Source of the DNA: Ailanthus altissimus
Taxonomy: Eukaryota; Streptophyta; Magnoliopsida; Sapindales; Simaroubaceae
DNA: 64,000 bases
Assembly (NCBI GenBank): GCA_946807835.1
Contig: OX327711.1
Span: 11,567,501-11,631,500, forward strand
Direction: 5' to 3'
In this document: positions 40,350 to 52,600 of the stretch, one piece after another
Numbering within the stretch: position 1 is the stretch's first letter
Layout: each line of letters begins with the position of its first letter
The notes under the pieces: generated by a model
What the model saw: only the letters and a program-made list of their open reading frames with translations
The model's database searches: none
What the model was told of the DNA's origin: nothing
Position numbers and translations under genes: made by a program

Positions 40350-41760
40350 CTAATATGCTATTTAGTGGTTTTGTCAAAAAAGCAGTCAAGTTCATCTCTA
40401 ACCTGACATAATCTAGGCTCACCACCCTAAATTCTAATAGCTACTTTATGATGCGATGTCATAGGGGAATATGTCTAGTTTTTCCATTATAAAGATCACT
40501 TATTAGTGCTCTTAATCACTCAGCCTCAGAATAAGATTTTTTTAAGGCTATCAATTTTGATTTCATGGTAGATCGTGCTATAAAAGTCTGTTTAGTGAAT
40601 TTTCAATATATGACTCATCCACCTAAAGTGAATACATATCTACTAGTAGACTTGACCTCATTAGATTCATATATCCAATTAGCATCATAATAACCTTCTA
40701 TCACAGGTTATAATCTACCATAACAAAGTACATAAATTTTAGTGCATATAAAATATTTTGTAACTTTATCCAAGGCACTCTAATGCTCTTTTCTTGGATT
40801 TTGAGTATAATTACTCAATCTCTCAATTGCATATGCTATATCCGATTTAGTAGTATTCATCAAGTACATAAGACTACCAATGATTTGGGCATAATGGTTA
40901 TGTCACTGTTTTCAACATTCTTTCGAAGTTTAATACTAACATCATAAGGTGTTACCACCAGTTTTTATACTGTATACCCAAACCTCTGAAGAAACTTTTT
41001 ACATAGTACTCTTATGATAAAGTGAGACCATTAGATATTCTCATAATCTTAACCTAAAGTATTACATCCACTTATCCCAAATCTTTTATATCAAACATAT
41101 TTGATAGAAATCTATTAATCTCAACTATTACCTCCATACTAGGACTGAATATAAGCATGTCATCCACATAAAAGGCATATGATGATATATCTATTAGCAT
41201 CAAAGATTTTAAAATATACATGTTTATCAGAATCATTTACAATAAAACTATTTGATAGTAGAGCATTGTCAAACTTCTTATGCTACTATTTTGGCACTTG
41301 TTTCAAGCTATATAAAGACTTAACCTACTTACATACTTTATGCTCTATACCAACACTAACATAACCTTTCAGTTATTCCATGTAAATTTTTTATTTTAAA
41401 TCTCTATTTTAAAAAGCAGTCTTTACATTCATTTGGTGTATAAACAAATCATATATTACAGCCAATGCAATTAATATCCTAATAGATGTAATTCTAGTTA
41501 CAGGAGTATAAGTGTCAAAGTAATCTAAGTATTTCTTTTGAGTGAACTCTTTGGAAACCAACCTTGTTTTATACTTCTAAATAGTACCATCAACTCTTAT
41601 CTTCTTTTTAAAGATCCATTTACAACCAATGGATTTGGTACTCGAAGGCAAATCAACCGAATGTTACACATGATTACTTATAATTGAGTTGATTTCATCA
41701 TAAATTACCTCTATCCATAAAGAAGCATCATGAGAAGTCATAGTCTCACTATAAGTTTTA
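40350..41760 (-). pseudogene. Copia RT and RNase H relic
   Basis: Minus-strand blocks: GCKWIFKKKIRVDG, PVTRITSIRILIALAVIYD, IHQMNVKTAF, LYSLKQVPK. More decayed remains of the catalytic region and RNase H continue to about 40350. The order is that of Copia RT; the catalytic YVDD box is not readable. There are many stops. Confidence 0.8.
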
Positions 41761-41815
41761 ATGCCCCCTTCTATAAGAAAAATATAAAAATCATTACCAA
41801 AACTAGTGGCCGTCC

Positions 41816-42613
41816 TCATTCTTTTGTTTTTTTTTTAATTTCATTGTTAAAACTTTCGAGAGGATTTACTCTAACCTTTATATGAGTCATGCTTTTATCT
41901 ATATTAGCTTTTTTAGGAACGATAAACTCAAAGAACTTTACATTTTTATATTCTATTATATTGTTTGCATCAAACAACCCTATGGTATCCTCTAATACCA
42001 AGAATCTATATGCAGGATTATTGTGGGTATAACCTATGAACATATAATCAATTGTCTTAGGTCTCATCATTTTCTTTTTAATATTAGGAATAAGAACCTT
42101 TACAAGACACTCTCACACTTTGAAGTATGAAAAATTAGGAATATAACATTTTCATAACTCATATGATGTAATTCTCATTTTCTTATAGAGAATTCTATTT
42201 TGTGTATGGCAAGCAGTCAAAATTGCTTCCCTCTATAAATACATAAATGCCATAGAGTTAATCAATATACAAATCATCATGTCTTTCAAAGTCCTATTTT
42301 TCCTTTCAACTACCTCATTAGATCCAAGTGAGTATAGTGGTATAACTTCATGTATAATTTCATTGTCCTTACAATAAGAACTAAACAAGTTAGGCACATA
42401 TTCTTCTCCTTTATCAGTTCTTAATCTTTTAATTTTTCTACCAAGTTGATTTTTAACTTCTTGTTTATAAATTAAAAACTTATCATATGACTCATCTTTA
42501 TTTCTTAAATATATCTTTATATATTTTGAGAAATCATCTATAAAGGTTATGTAAAATCTTTTTCCTTCTCTAGTCATGATATCATTAAGATCTCTTAAGT
42601 CACTATGAATCAA
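41816..42613 (-). pseudogene. Copia integrase relic
   Basis: Integrase core: IHSDLRDLNDIMTREGKRFY, then ITFIDDFSKYIKIYL, KIKRLRTDKGEEYV and VVERKNRTLKDM. The Asp residues in HSDL and RTDKG and the Glu of ERKNRT correspond to the DDE triad. The downstream frame at 41816-42070 (DYMFIGYTHNNPAYRFLV) is the segment after the core. The core frame remains open for 126 codons. Confidence 0.9.
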
Positions 42614-42631
42614 ACCAAGTAACTCAGTTTC

Positions 42632-42865
42632 TCAAAGAGTTATAAGTTTACAGCTTTTCTTAGTGAATGTTTTCTTTACACATACATCACAATGATGCAT
42701 TTCATTTAAACTCATGTTAGATAGTAAACCAACTTTTTTCATCTTTCTCAAGTAAAGATAATTCAAGTGACTTAGTCTATCATACCATAAATTAAAAGAC
42801 TCAATAATATAAATAGAAGATACATATTTATTTATAAGAACATCAAGTACATTTAGTTTGAACAA
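42632..42865 (-). pseudogene. Copia GAG-pre-integrase domain relic
   Basis: LWYDRLSHLNYLYLRKM, then HHCDVCVKKTFTKKSC. This is the zinc-binding H-H-C-C domain that precedes Copia integrase; one His (of LGH) is kept and both cysteines (CDVC) are present. Confidence 0.9.
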
Positions 42866-42879
42866 TTTGTTAGAAGAAT

Positions 42880-43150
42880 ATCCATTTCCAATGAATTTTT
42901 CATCCTAACATAAACATAGAAACAAGATTGTATCTAAAATTAGAAACATAGAGTACATTACTTAATACAAGAGACTTTCCAAAAGTTAGTTTAAGGAGAT
43001 CTTTTTATTTCCCAACCACCGATGCAGAATGGGAATCACCAAGATACATTTATTCTTCTCCATCTCTCACATGGACATACTCCTGAAAAATACTATTGTC
43101 CCCACATATGTGTCTAGTGGCTCCAAAGTCAATCACCTACTTTTTGTTAT
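42880..43150 (-). pseudogene. Copia protease relic
   Basis: Reads VIDFGATRHICGDNSIFQEY, then MYLGDSHSASVVGK. Copia proteases have DSGAT/C at the active site; here the Ser is Phe (DFGAT). Confidence 0.75.
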
Positions 43151-43169
43151 CACTTGCCACCATATTTAC

Positions 43170-44023
43170 TTATGAAACAATCAAATTGGCCTTAGAAATT
43201 TTGTTGTTTCCCTTCTTGATTTTATGCTTACACTGATATGAAAAATGACCATCATTTTCATAAAGCATAACACTTACCTTTCTTTTTTGATGAGGCTTTA
43301 TTTTTCTTAAAGTGGGCGTTACTTGTAGAATCTTGATGTTTCTTATCATGAATATCACCCTCAATTAAATTAACCTTAGAAATTAATTCCTTGGCCTTTT
43401 CTAAGTTCTACCATTGGCGATTCTTTTCTTCTATTCTAATGTGCACAATTGAATCTTCCAATGTCAGATTTTTCCTTTTATGTTTGTTGCTTTTCTTATA
43501 ATTTTTTCATGATTCATGAAATTTCTCAATCAAGCAATTAACAATAAAAGGTTTTAAGAGAACTGTGTTTTCATTCTTTAAATCATTTAGAAGAATGTGA
43601 AAATTATGAATTTGTGTTGTCACTTCTTTTTCCTCAGACATTTTAAAGTCTAGAAAATTTACAATAACAAATTTTTAGGCACCAACATCTTCTATTACAT
43701 ATTTCTTCCTAAGCTGTGCCTAAATTATATGCGCATCTTTGTATGTGGAATATACATCGTAAATTTATTTGTCAATTTATGTAAAATTGTGTTACAACAT
43801 ACTTTATTAGCCTTACTCCACTTTGAAAACTCTTCCTTATAGTTTTCTACAATAGCCTCAAAAGAGGTGTTGTTAGATACTTGGCCAGACCTATGACATC
43901 AAGAGTGTCGAAAACCTAGTTTTGCCATCTCTTAAAATACTTTCCATCAAAAGGTGGGATTTTTGTAGCCTCAGATAATGACTTGGCTACCGTAAACAAT
44001 GATGAATTGCTTCTAGTATCCAT
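43170..44023 (-). pseudogene. Copia gag relic
   Basis: Starts MDTRSNSSLFTVAKSLSEAT (ATG at 44023-44021), followed by KIPPFDGKYFKRWQN, the typical start of Copia gag. The middle region is scrambled by frameshifts. The knuckle near 43215-43290 keeps only GHFSYQCKHK, lacking the first two cysteines. Confidence 0.8.
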
Positions 44024-44049
44024 GAATGTATGATGAAATAGTTTAAGAT

Positions 44050-46012
44050 TATTTGTAAAATATGTACTATATGGGGAATGTAGAAACAAGGATACAACAA
44101 AAACAAATAAAGTCAAGGCGTGCTTAGCACTATCTTTAAACTATTTTTACCCCCACAATTGATAAAAATAAAGATGCATGATGTGTTCTATAATAGCTAA
44201 GTCCAAGCGCACGCTATCGTATTAAGTAATATAAGATTTAAGTCCCAGTATTGTTCCTGTAGGAACTATACAATCTAATTCTTCAATCAATTACTAAAAT
44301 TATATCTACTTAAATTTTTCCAGAAAATTAAAATATGAAATTCAATTAGTTAACCTAGTTCTATCAAATTAAACTAAACCTAAATAACAAATAACAAAGA
44401 GTTGAATTCACCAATTAATAATAATCTAGGGTTTCGACTTATCACTTAGTATTTCATTGGATTCATTAACCTTTTAGTTAATCCCTTCATACAAATTGAT
44501 TGGCGAGACTTTAATCTTATCACAAGCCTTTGTCGATGGTTGAGTGACTATATTATACATTTTAACAACTACCTATATGTCTATGGTAATCAGATGAGAA
44601 TGCAATTTATTACGACCAAGTCTAAATCATACCATACATGCCATCTAAGTATATGTCTATCCTATATAGAACATATAGTTGTTACCCTATGATCATGCAT
44701 TAAACTATCCTAGGCTAAACACATGACTTCCTTTATTGAGTTCATCATGGTTCCTAATCATTCAAAATATTGGCCAAATATAATGAAATCATTAAATTCA
44801 AGACATAATGAATTAATTATGTTGTATTGTATTAAGTTTATAAACTAAGAATTAACAAAATTCAACTACATACTAGATTCAAAAGTCTAACCTTAGATAA
44901 AACAAGTTTAGCTCATCACTAAATCAAGAGTATCAAAGAAATCTATGAATAACAGTAAGAACAAAAATATAATGATAAAAAAAGAGAAGAAAAACTAATC
45001 AAGAAGATGTCTTGGGTTGCTTTTCTCTCTTCCTTGACTTCAATCTTGAATCTTAAACTTGAATTCTGATTTCTTGATTTTGATATTTTAATTTTTGTTG
45101 TGAGTTGTTTCCTAAGTTGACTCTAAAAAAAATCTTTGTTTTGACTCTAAAAAGAGTGCTTTTATAACTTTAAGAAATCGTAGAATCGAGGGCCTTCGAA
45201 TCCAAGTCAAAATAGAACATTTGAAGAGGTGTTTTATTTGTCACACGAGTGTCGTGGCACTCAAACCTGGAATACGAAGTCTAGTAATTTTTGCCCCAAC
45301 ACCACGACACCCAACTTTCTGCCCTGGGAGTTGCAGCACTCAACCTTGGACTGGGCATAGCAGCACCCAAGCTTGGATTGGTCGGGTCTCGTATTTTTTC
45401 CATAACTCTGAAGTTTCTCGTTTGCTTTGCCACCTATTTGTCCTAAATCGTCACATTTTCTCTCATGCACCTATTATAAGTAAAAACACAATTAAATAAC
45501 TAAATATTCATAATTTAAAGCAAAATCTAAGTTTGAAGTGCTAAATATACTAGTGCATTTATGCCCCTATAAGTGCACTTGGGTTAAAAATGTAGGATAG
45601 TTTCAAGATTCAATGACTTATGAGAGGTTGTAAAGATACACACCAAATACACCTCCTTGGACAGCAAGTAAGAACTTATGAAAGTGGGTGATAAGAGAGA
45701 GTTGTGATTAAAAAATGAGAGGAGAAGTTAATTGTCATGAATCAAGTGTGTCTACAGTATTTATAGAGCTCAAATATTTCTCTAAAAAAACACAACACCT
45801 TTTTGAAAGATCACATATATTGGAAGGAGTAAATGAATCTTTAGAGAGTCACAACTCTAGGCCTGGGTGCCGCAGCGTCCAACGGTTACATTGGGCATCA
45901 GCTCGACTGGGCTTAGCTTCCCCTTCATTCTCATTTCTCTTCTCAGCTCTTTCTCTCTACTCTCATTTGATTTTACATTTATTTAGTTGAAATACACTCT
46001 CAAACATTAACA
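44050..46012 (-). repeat. 5' LTR of the Copia element, split by a solo LTR
   Basis: 44050-44178 and 45573-46012 match the two parts of the 3' LTR. Without the insertion and one copy of its target site the LTR is about 564 bp, close to the 598 bp of its partner. The left edge is placed by alignment. Confidence 0.85.
44179..45572. mobile_element. Solo LTR, copy B (1394 bp)
   Basis: Starts TGATGTGTTCTATAATAG and ends GCCCCTATAA, the family end ATCA having mutated to ATAA. Flanks are ATGCA (44174-44178) and GTGCA (45573-45577). The uninterrupted sister LTR has GTGCA at this point, proving the target site. Homologous to copy A at 24669-25981. It holds a small minisatellite (about 45295-45380). 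The 92-codon open frame at 45221-45496 lies in this repeat and I do not regard it as a gene. Confidence 0.9.
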
Positions 46013-46017
46013 TATAA

Positions 46018-46359
46018 ATCTCTAAGATCCTAGTACTTTCATAAAAATCTACATTTATGATATTCTATTTGAGTTTAGAAATATAGATTGCTTATAGAAC
46101 TCTTGATCAATTTCCAATCACAGAAGTTGTTGCTTCTGCATCAAAATCTTATCTGAATGAACTAGAAAAGCATTATTGTTTATATAAAATTTTAACAAAC
46201 TTAAAAAGTATATTTCTCTCACAAGTTGTAAGAACAAAATAGACAGAACAGTGCAGTTTGTTGATTGTAAACATAATTAGACATTATCCATCAGCTTCAA
46301 TAAAAATTTGCATTGTGGTTATTAAAATTGCTTATGATATTTGAATTTAATTGCTGCAG
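46018..46359. other. Spacer between the Copia element and the PP2C pseudogene
   Basis: AT-rich, no motif recognised. It may contain remains of the promoter or an earlier exon or intron of the PP2C gene. Confidence 0.4.
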
Positions 46360-48760
46360 AGTACAAGTCTACAAGATATTCTCCGGAGGAAATATTGCTT
46401 CAAAAGATGAAGGTGTGCCTCTACGCTATATATTCTTGGAAGTTGCGTTCGTGCTTTCAATATTTTTTTATTCTTCTTCTTCCATTCTATTTTGATACAT
46501 TGGGGCGACTGTTATCTTTTCTGGGAGAAAAAGAGATCAACACCAACAGAAGACAACTCTTCTAATGCAGAGGTAAGGAATTTTTCGTTGAATTTCTTTT
46601 GCACTTAACATGTCGCTATTATATCATAATATGACAGAAACTAATTTTCATTTGTGCAATTATACCGTTTCATAAAATCTGAGGGGAATTGAGGTGCCTG
46701 GAAGGCGCAGGAATCATTGTGTAGGAGAAAGATGATTGATAATAATTATATTTTCTAGTTTTTTATTATTGCCCATGTCAGCATCGCATAAATGATTCGT
46801 AAAGCTCCATTTATACCTTCCATTTTTGCAACAATTTGATTGCAGAATACAAAATATACTCTAGATGAAGAGTTATCAAGAAAAGACCCAAAAGATACGA
46901 AGGTAAGTTCACTTCTTTTGTCTGGCTTATAGAATTTACTGTCAATACCTTTACATTTCATGAATCACACACATTACCCATCTTTTAATTTATGCAAATA
47001 ACATAGTTTTGTCCAAATGTAACTTCCACAAGTTTTGATATTATGGTTCCAAATCATTTTCCTATACTCCCATGGATACTAGAAAGTTCTTGGTAATTGT
47101 GGATAATTGTAGGAGAAGGAAGAAGTAGGGCGTGATTCATGGGAAGAAGAAGATGAGGAGGAGGAAGAGAGGGAAGCTGAACATGATTCAAATGAAAATG
47201 ATGACAATATCGAGGAGAAGCAAGAAAAGCCTTCATGTCGAGTTGCCACTCATGGATTCCATTTGCTTAGAGGGAGAATGGATAATGGAATGGAAGATTA
47301 TATTGTGGCAGAAAATAAAAAAATTAATGGCCATGAGTTGGGACTATATGCAATTTTTTTTATGGCCACTCAGGACGTCAAGTTGCAGAATACAAGCAGT
47401 CCCATCCTTTTGATAACATATTGAGGTATGAAACCGTTGCCTTCAATTGAAGTTATATATGTTGTCACGACAATCTTTATAAGAAGTCTTTGTTTTTCTT
47501 TGGATCATGATTAGCCTGCTTCTGGAGGAATCCGAAAAGTGCTATCAAGAGAGCATATAAATCTACAGATGATGAAATTTTGGAGAAGGTAGTTGGCTCA
47601 AAAGGAGGCTCCACAGCAGTTACAGTAATACTAATCGATAGAAAGAAGCTGATTGTGGCCAATGTCGGTGACTCCCGAGCAATCTTATGAAGAAACGGTT
47701 CAGCAAAACCTATAACAGTCGATCATGAACCCCAGAAGGAAAAAGATCTTGTTGAGAGCAGAGGTGGATTTGTGTCTAAAATGCTAGGTGAGGAGTTTCT
47801 TCAAAACTTTCAGAGTCAATTTACGCAACGATATGATGATGCGGGTCATTTTCAAGGAATAATTAAATGTTAAGTAGATTAAAATCTGAAGCACTGAAGT
47901 CTGAACATAGTAACTTGAGGAATCATTGGATTTGGTGAAGCAATGAGAACTTGGGAAATGCCTTTTAACTGATGTTTTTTAATTTTCAAATGGGTATCAC
48001 AATGTATTCAAATTTCATCAATTGGCTTAGGGAACAAGTATATTATGAATTAATTTTTTGTCAGGCTTGATAATTCTAAATCAAACGTGTTATGATGATG
48101 AATATCCCAATACTTGCACAAATTTCTAATCATTTGTCTGTGCGAGTGAAAAACACGTTTTTTTCCTGATGGAGTGACAATTTGTAATGAATTTAGGGAA
48201 CGTTCCACGTGTGGATGGGCAATTAGCATTGACAAGGGCCTTTGGAGATGCAAAAGTGAAGGAGCACATCACTTCCGAACCAGATATGACGATTGAGATG
48301 ATTGACGATGATACTGAGTTCATCATTTTGGCTAGTGATGGTCTGTGGAAGGTACATAATTGTGCTCAAGTAATTTCAATATACTTGGCTGATGGGTTCT
48401 CCAGAGGGATAAGAAAATGTCTTTTTCTTAAACTGTCATGTTTTTTTTTATTAGGCTGCGATTAGAGAATTGAAAATAAGTGTAGTTATGAAGATCGATT
48501 AACATAATAAGTGTTTACAGAAATGGATCAAGCACTAAACAATAAAGTTTATTGGATTCAATGATCCGGGTGATGTCAAACGAAGAGGCTGCAGACTGCA
48601 TAAAGGACATGGACAATGCACAAGAAGCATCAGAAGCACTAAATCAATGAGTCTTTATCAAGAAAGAGTCCCGACGATATCTCGTGTAGTTGTTATGTTC
48701 CAGTGGCAACTCAATAATATTGAAGAAGCTTTTCTCAAGTCTCTTAAGATATAAAATGTG
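46360..48760 (+). pseudogene. Protein phosphatase 2C-like gene, broken
   Basis: PP2C enzymes are metal-dependent Ser/Thr phosphatases in plant signalling. Recognisable exons: about 46360-46412, 46846-46902, 47113-47425, 47515-47787, 48197-48351 and about 48568-48760. Motifs in order: GFHLLRGRMDNGMEDY, a damaged DGHSG box, GGSTAVTV, VANVGDSRAI, LALTRAFGD, FIILASDGLW, VMSNEEAADCIKDM. Lesions: about two extra T at 47353-47360 shift the frame and remove the metal-binding Asp of DGHSG; TGA at 47688-47690 follows GDSRAIL, where the family has Cys; the last exon lacks a usable AG acceptor and has at least one further frameshift near DDISC. Introns are kept, so this is a decayed gene, not a processed copy. 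The N-terminal acidic region (47125-47215) is unusual. A gene with sequencing errors is possible but unlikely given several lesions. Confidence 0.85.
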
Positions 48761-49623
48761 AAACTTACGTATCAATCATGGATAAAACGCACGCACTGCA
48801 TCAATCCTCCTCGCTTTAGTATGTTGTTGGTATTTTCCTTTAGTGTTTCCGAGGAATTGGTGGATTGGTAATTTTCTTCAAAATCTTTTAGAGAAGAAAC
48901 AACCCTTACCGAATTCGGGTTTCTTTGGCTTGTTGAAAAATGTTATTTAATGAATAGAGTTAATTGTAAATGTTCCTGAAAGAGTTCATCAGATCTCACC
49001 TTAATTATCATTCAAATGTTTCCTTCCAGAGTTCATTAGATCTCAATTGACCGAGAATTTCTCAGAAATGCTTTTTTTTTCTCCATAATTTCTGATCTGG
49101 GTCGACACCTGAATCGATCAAGAAAATCAGCTATGATCAAAGTTTCTGGATGTTATAAAACAGTTATTTTGATATTTTCATAATATAAATCTCTAAATAA
49201 GTATAAACATGTTTTATTAATCAATAATATAGGTCCGAAAGGCGTGCAAGTATCCCATAGAACATGCATGGCTGTAGCTTGGAAGAGAAATACACTCAAT
49301 TCATTCTGAAATATAAATGCTGAATTCAAGAACCTACCTTTTCAAAAACATGATTTAGATAAAATTCTTCAACTTCAATAAAATATTATACCAGAGAAGC
49401 TCTATTATTTTGTTTCAAGAAAGCTAATTGGTAAAGGGGCATGCTCTGACGATAAAAGTTTCCCAGTAGGAGCTAAACTTGAAAGATTCAAGGTAATGAG
49501 GAGCTAATTGGTGTTTAGATTTTCATGATAACCAACAATGGGATGTATACAATGTTACAGCTACCAAAATCCAACAGTGAGTAGGCTTCTAAAAGTTTGG
49601 CTACAGAGGATGCATACGATATA
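48761..49623. other. Intergenic spacer between convergent PP2C pseudogene and HDH
   Basis: No coding signal. The right part is the likely 3' UTR of the minus-strand histidinol dehydrogenase gene. Confidence 0.5.
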
Positions 49624-52600
49624 TCATCTCATACTGGGAATTTGCCTGGCTTCAATGTCTTGAAGTCTGAGAGTTACGGCTCTTTTGTGGGCTTCTAGCC
49701 CCTCCACTTCAGCCATGGTTGCTACATATGGGCCAAGCTTTTTGAGACCTTCCTCCGTCAAAGATTGCACTGTCATGTATTTCAAGAAGGAATCAAGAGA
49801 TACACCTCCATACATCCGTGCATACCCATATGTTGGGAGGACATGGTTTGTCCCACTTGCATAATCTCCAACACTTTCTGGTGTCCATTGCCCTAAGAAC
49901 ACGGAACCTGGAATGACAAGTTAACCTCAGTTTCCATCAGTATTCCTTTGCGGAGTTGCTTTAGAGAGATGCAATGCCAATCTACCTCTACAACATACAC
50001 TTGTGGAAAGCACAAAGAAGTGCAATCATCACCGTGTTCTTAGTAATTATATTAATGATGGTGAGAAAAGACAGATTGCCTGAGAGTGAACAAGGAAAAG
50101 ATGAAAGGAAGCATTGCAGAAATTTACCTGCATTCTCTATGAAGGACTCCCATTTTTCCGCATCTTTTACATTGACAATCAGATGCTCAGGTGCATATAA
50201 ATTTGAAAAGGAGATTGCCTAAAAGAACCAATGGTCATGATAAGTTCAAGAAAAATGTACTTGAAGAGTTATCATATAGGGAAAGGTATGATTGAACAAA
50301 CAGGCAAATTATGGTTTGAACTTGAATATCCATACATATCTTCAAAATTGATAAGAACAACAAAATCAATATTATCCCTCTAGTAAAAGTTAGGAAAATT
50401 TTGAAAGAGTGCATAAATAATTGATCCACTGTCACTATGGCCCACTAACAACATTTTCTATAGCCGTTTTTCAAAAACTCTAACACAGAACAAAATGTGA
50501 AATTGAACCTTGTAACCATCAAGATTCTGTAATGTGTAGTAGCATATCCAGAATAAATTCTTGAAACAAAATAATGAAATCTTGACTGGCAGCAAAGTCA
50601 AGTTGCGTATTTTCTAAATCATGCCTTTCAAGAAGGTATAAGCCATCTTCAAATCTTTCGTGAATTCCGCACTAAATTTTGGAGAATTTGTTCTGTATAC
50701 TAGTTTTTCTCAATCTTGTTTATCAAATAAAATATGATCATATATTCTGCTTGCTATCAGATATGTGGTATAAAAATTAGTCCAAAAATGGTGTTCAACA
50801 AACATCACGCTTTTGGACAAATTTAGTAAGATACCAAAACTCTCGAGTAAGGTAAAAAACTGCAGTCTTGGCAACAAGAGGCAGACATGAACAAGCTAGG
50901 CTGGTATACTAATCTCATAAGATACTCAATACTTGGAGCAAAAAATACGTGCTATTGCACCTAGAATTCTATTCCTCGATCCTAAATTCATTTCATAAGA
51001 ATAAAATGAACAAGAATGCAGACTTGAGAGTACAAGCACAAAGAAAGAAAACTAACCTCCACCATGTCATGAGCAAACACCATGAAACTGTGGCTCAGTG
51101 CTTTTGAAGCAAACTCTCTCCTTGGAAGGCTCTGGCATTGCTTGCTGATTTCCTCTTCAATAGCTTTTAGATCTACTCCATCTCCAACAACTACAAGGAC
51201 AACTTGACTATCAGGCCCATGCTCAGCCTGATTGCAAATGAAAAACATCAGTTAGTTAAACTGGTGAAGCTAATATAGAAAATGAAATACTCAATTCCTA
51301 TGCAAGCATACATTATGGTAGCAGAGTCTCTGATTCTGAAATTAAATTGTAACAAGCCTGAAAATGAGGGTGGTGATAAATCATGATTCAAGATTGAATC
51401 TGAGAATGGCCTCATAAGCAAAGATTTAGTTGAACAGGAAGATTTTTCCCTTCAAGATCAGTTTATTCATTATTGAGAAAACATAAATTTCACATCTTGT
51501 TCATTTATTTGCTTGTGGCAGCAGGAAATTGACAATGATAACAAAAGAAAAGATTTGAAACTAAATTGCTCTCTGATATAGGGTCCCATGTGTACTTGAC
51601 TACAGTGGAATTAGTGCAATTGTTGTGACATTGATAGAACTGCTCTAAAAGTCGGAATGATTTTTGAAATGTCTAAACAACATTGGAGGTAAAAGCATAC
51701 TCACTTCACGCCAGACAATCAGGGTGAAGCTACAGACCCTGCTGCAGAACTTTATCAAGCAAGATGTAGAAATGCACTTGGATTTTGGATGTATTAAGAA
51801 CTTTAAAACATAAACCACAAGAATCACGGGGAAGAAAGTAATACCTGAGAAAGCAAATCCGCAGCTATATGAACAGGGCTGGCATATTTGTCAGCAATGA
51901 CCAAAACTTCTGAAGGGCCAGCGGGCATGTCAATTGAAATCAGTGCTTCACTGTTCTGAATAGCAGACACAAACATGGAATGAACCAAGTGAAATTGACA
52001 AGAGATGTGCAGTTTGCACTTCCCCATAACATTTCTTTAATATGACTGGAAAGAACTCTAGGCAGCTAAGCAAATCTCACAAGGGAAAAGAAATACATAC
52101 TTGAAGAATCATTTTTGCAGCTGTGACATACTGATTTCCAGGCCCAAAAATCTTCTCAACCTTCAAATGATGATGAAAAAAACACTTTTTGTAATGAAGA
52201 TTAAACAGAAAAATCTATAAGGAAACAATTTACACTTGACAAACCGCTGCATTATCCAATTTGCATTTGAAGCATTTCTTTTGTATGGCATTAATTATCA
52301 GTTTTATGACTACTCAACCTTCAAATGATGATGAAAAAACACTTTTGTAATGAAGATTAAATAGAAGAATCAATAAAGATACAATAATACTTTACACTTG
52401 ACAAACCACTACATTAACCAATTTGCATTTGAAGCATTTCTTTTGCACGGGATTGATTATTAGTTTTATGACTATGTAAATTTCTAACAGCCTAGTAGAA
52501 TTTTTTTCTTTTTTATTTTTTGTCTGGGCATAATGCTCTATTTACAATTCTAATTCTGATTTTGTCTCATATAAAATAATCAACGTTCAAATCAAAGAAA

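Larger units (their letters stand above)
39137..46012 (-). mobile_element. Ty1/Copia LTR retrotransposon, decayed, TSD TATAA
   Basis: Homologous LTRs (39137-39734 and 44050-46012) enclose gag-pol relics reading on the minus strand. Outer ends are TG (39137) and CA (46012). TATAA at 39132-39136 and 46013-46017 is the target duplication. The minus-strand order gag, zinc knuckle, protease, integrase, RT, RNase H is that of Copia. Stops and frameshifts throughout show it is dead. The 5' LTR is longer only because a solo LTR (44179-45572) has inserted into it. The element lies 343 bases upstream of the PP2C pseudogene. Confidence 0.92.

Noticed and set aside
45221..45499. 92-codon open frame with many Cys, Pro and His
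   Set aside because: Lies wholly in a solo LTR and reads through its minisatellite; copy A of the same repeat does not keep the frame.
47132..47413. 93-codon plus-strand frame starting MIHGKKKMRRRKRGK
   Set aside because: Wrong frame of the PP2C exon; the acidic run read one base off gives a basic-looking protein.
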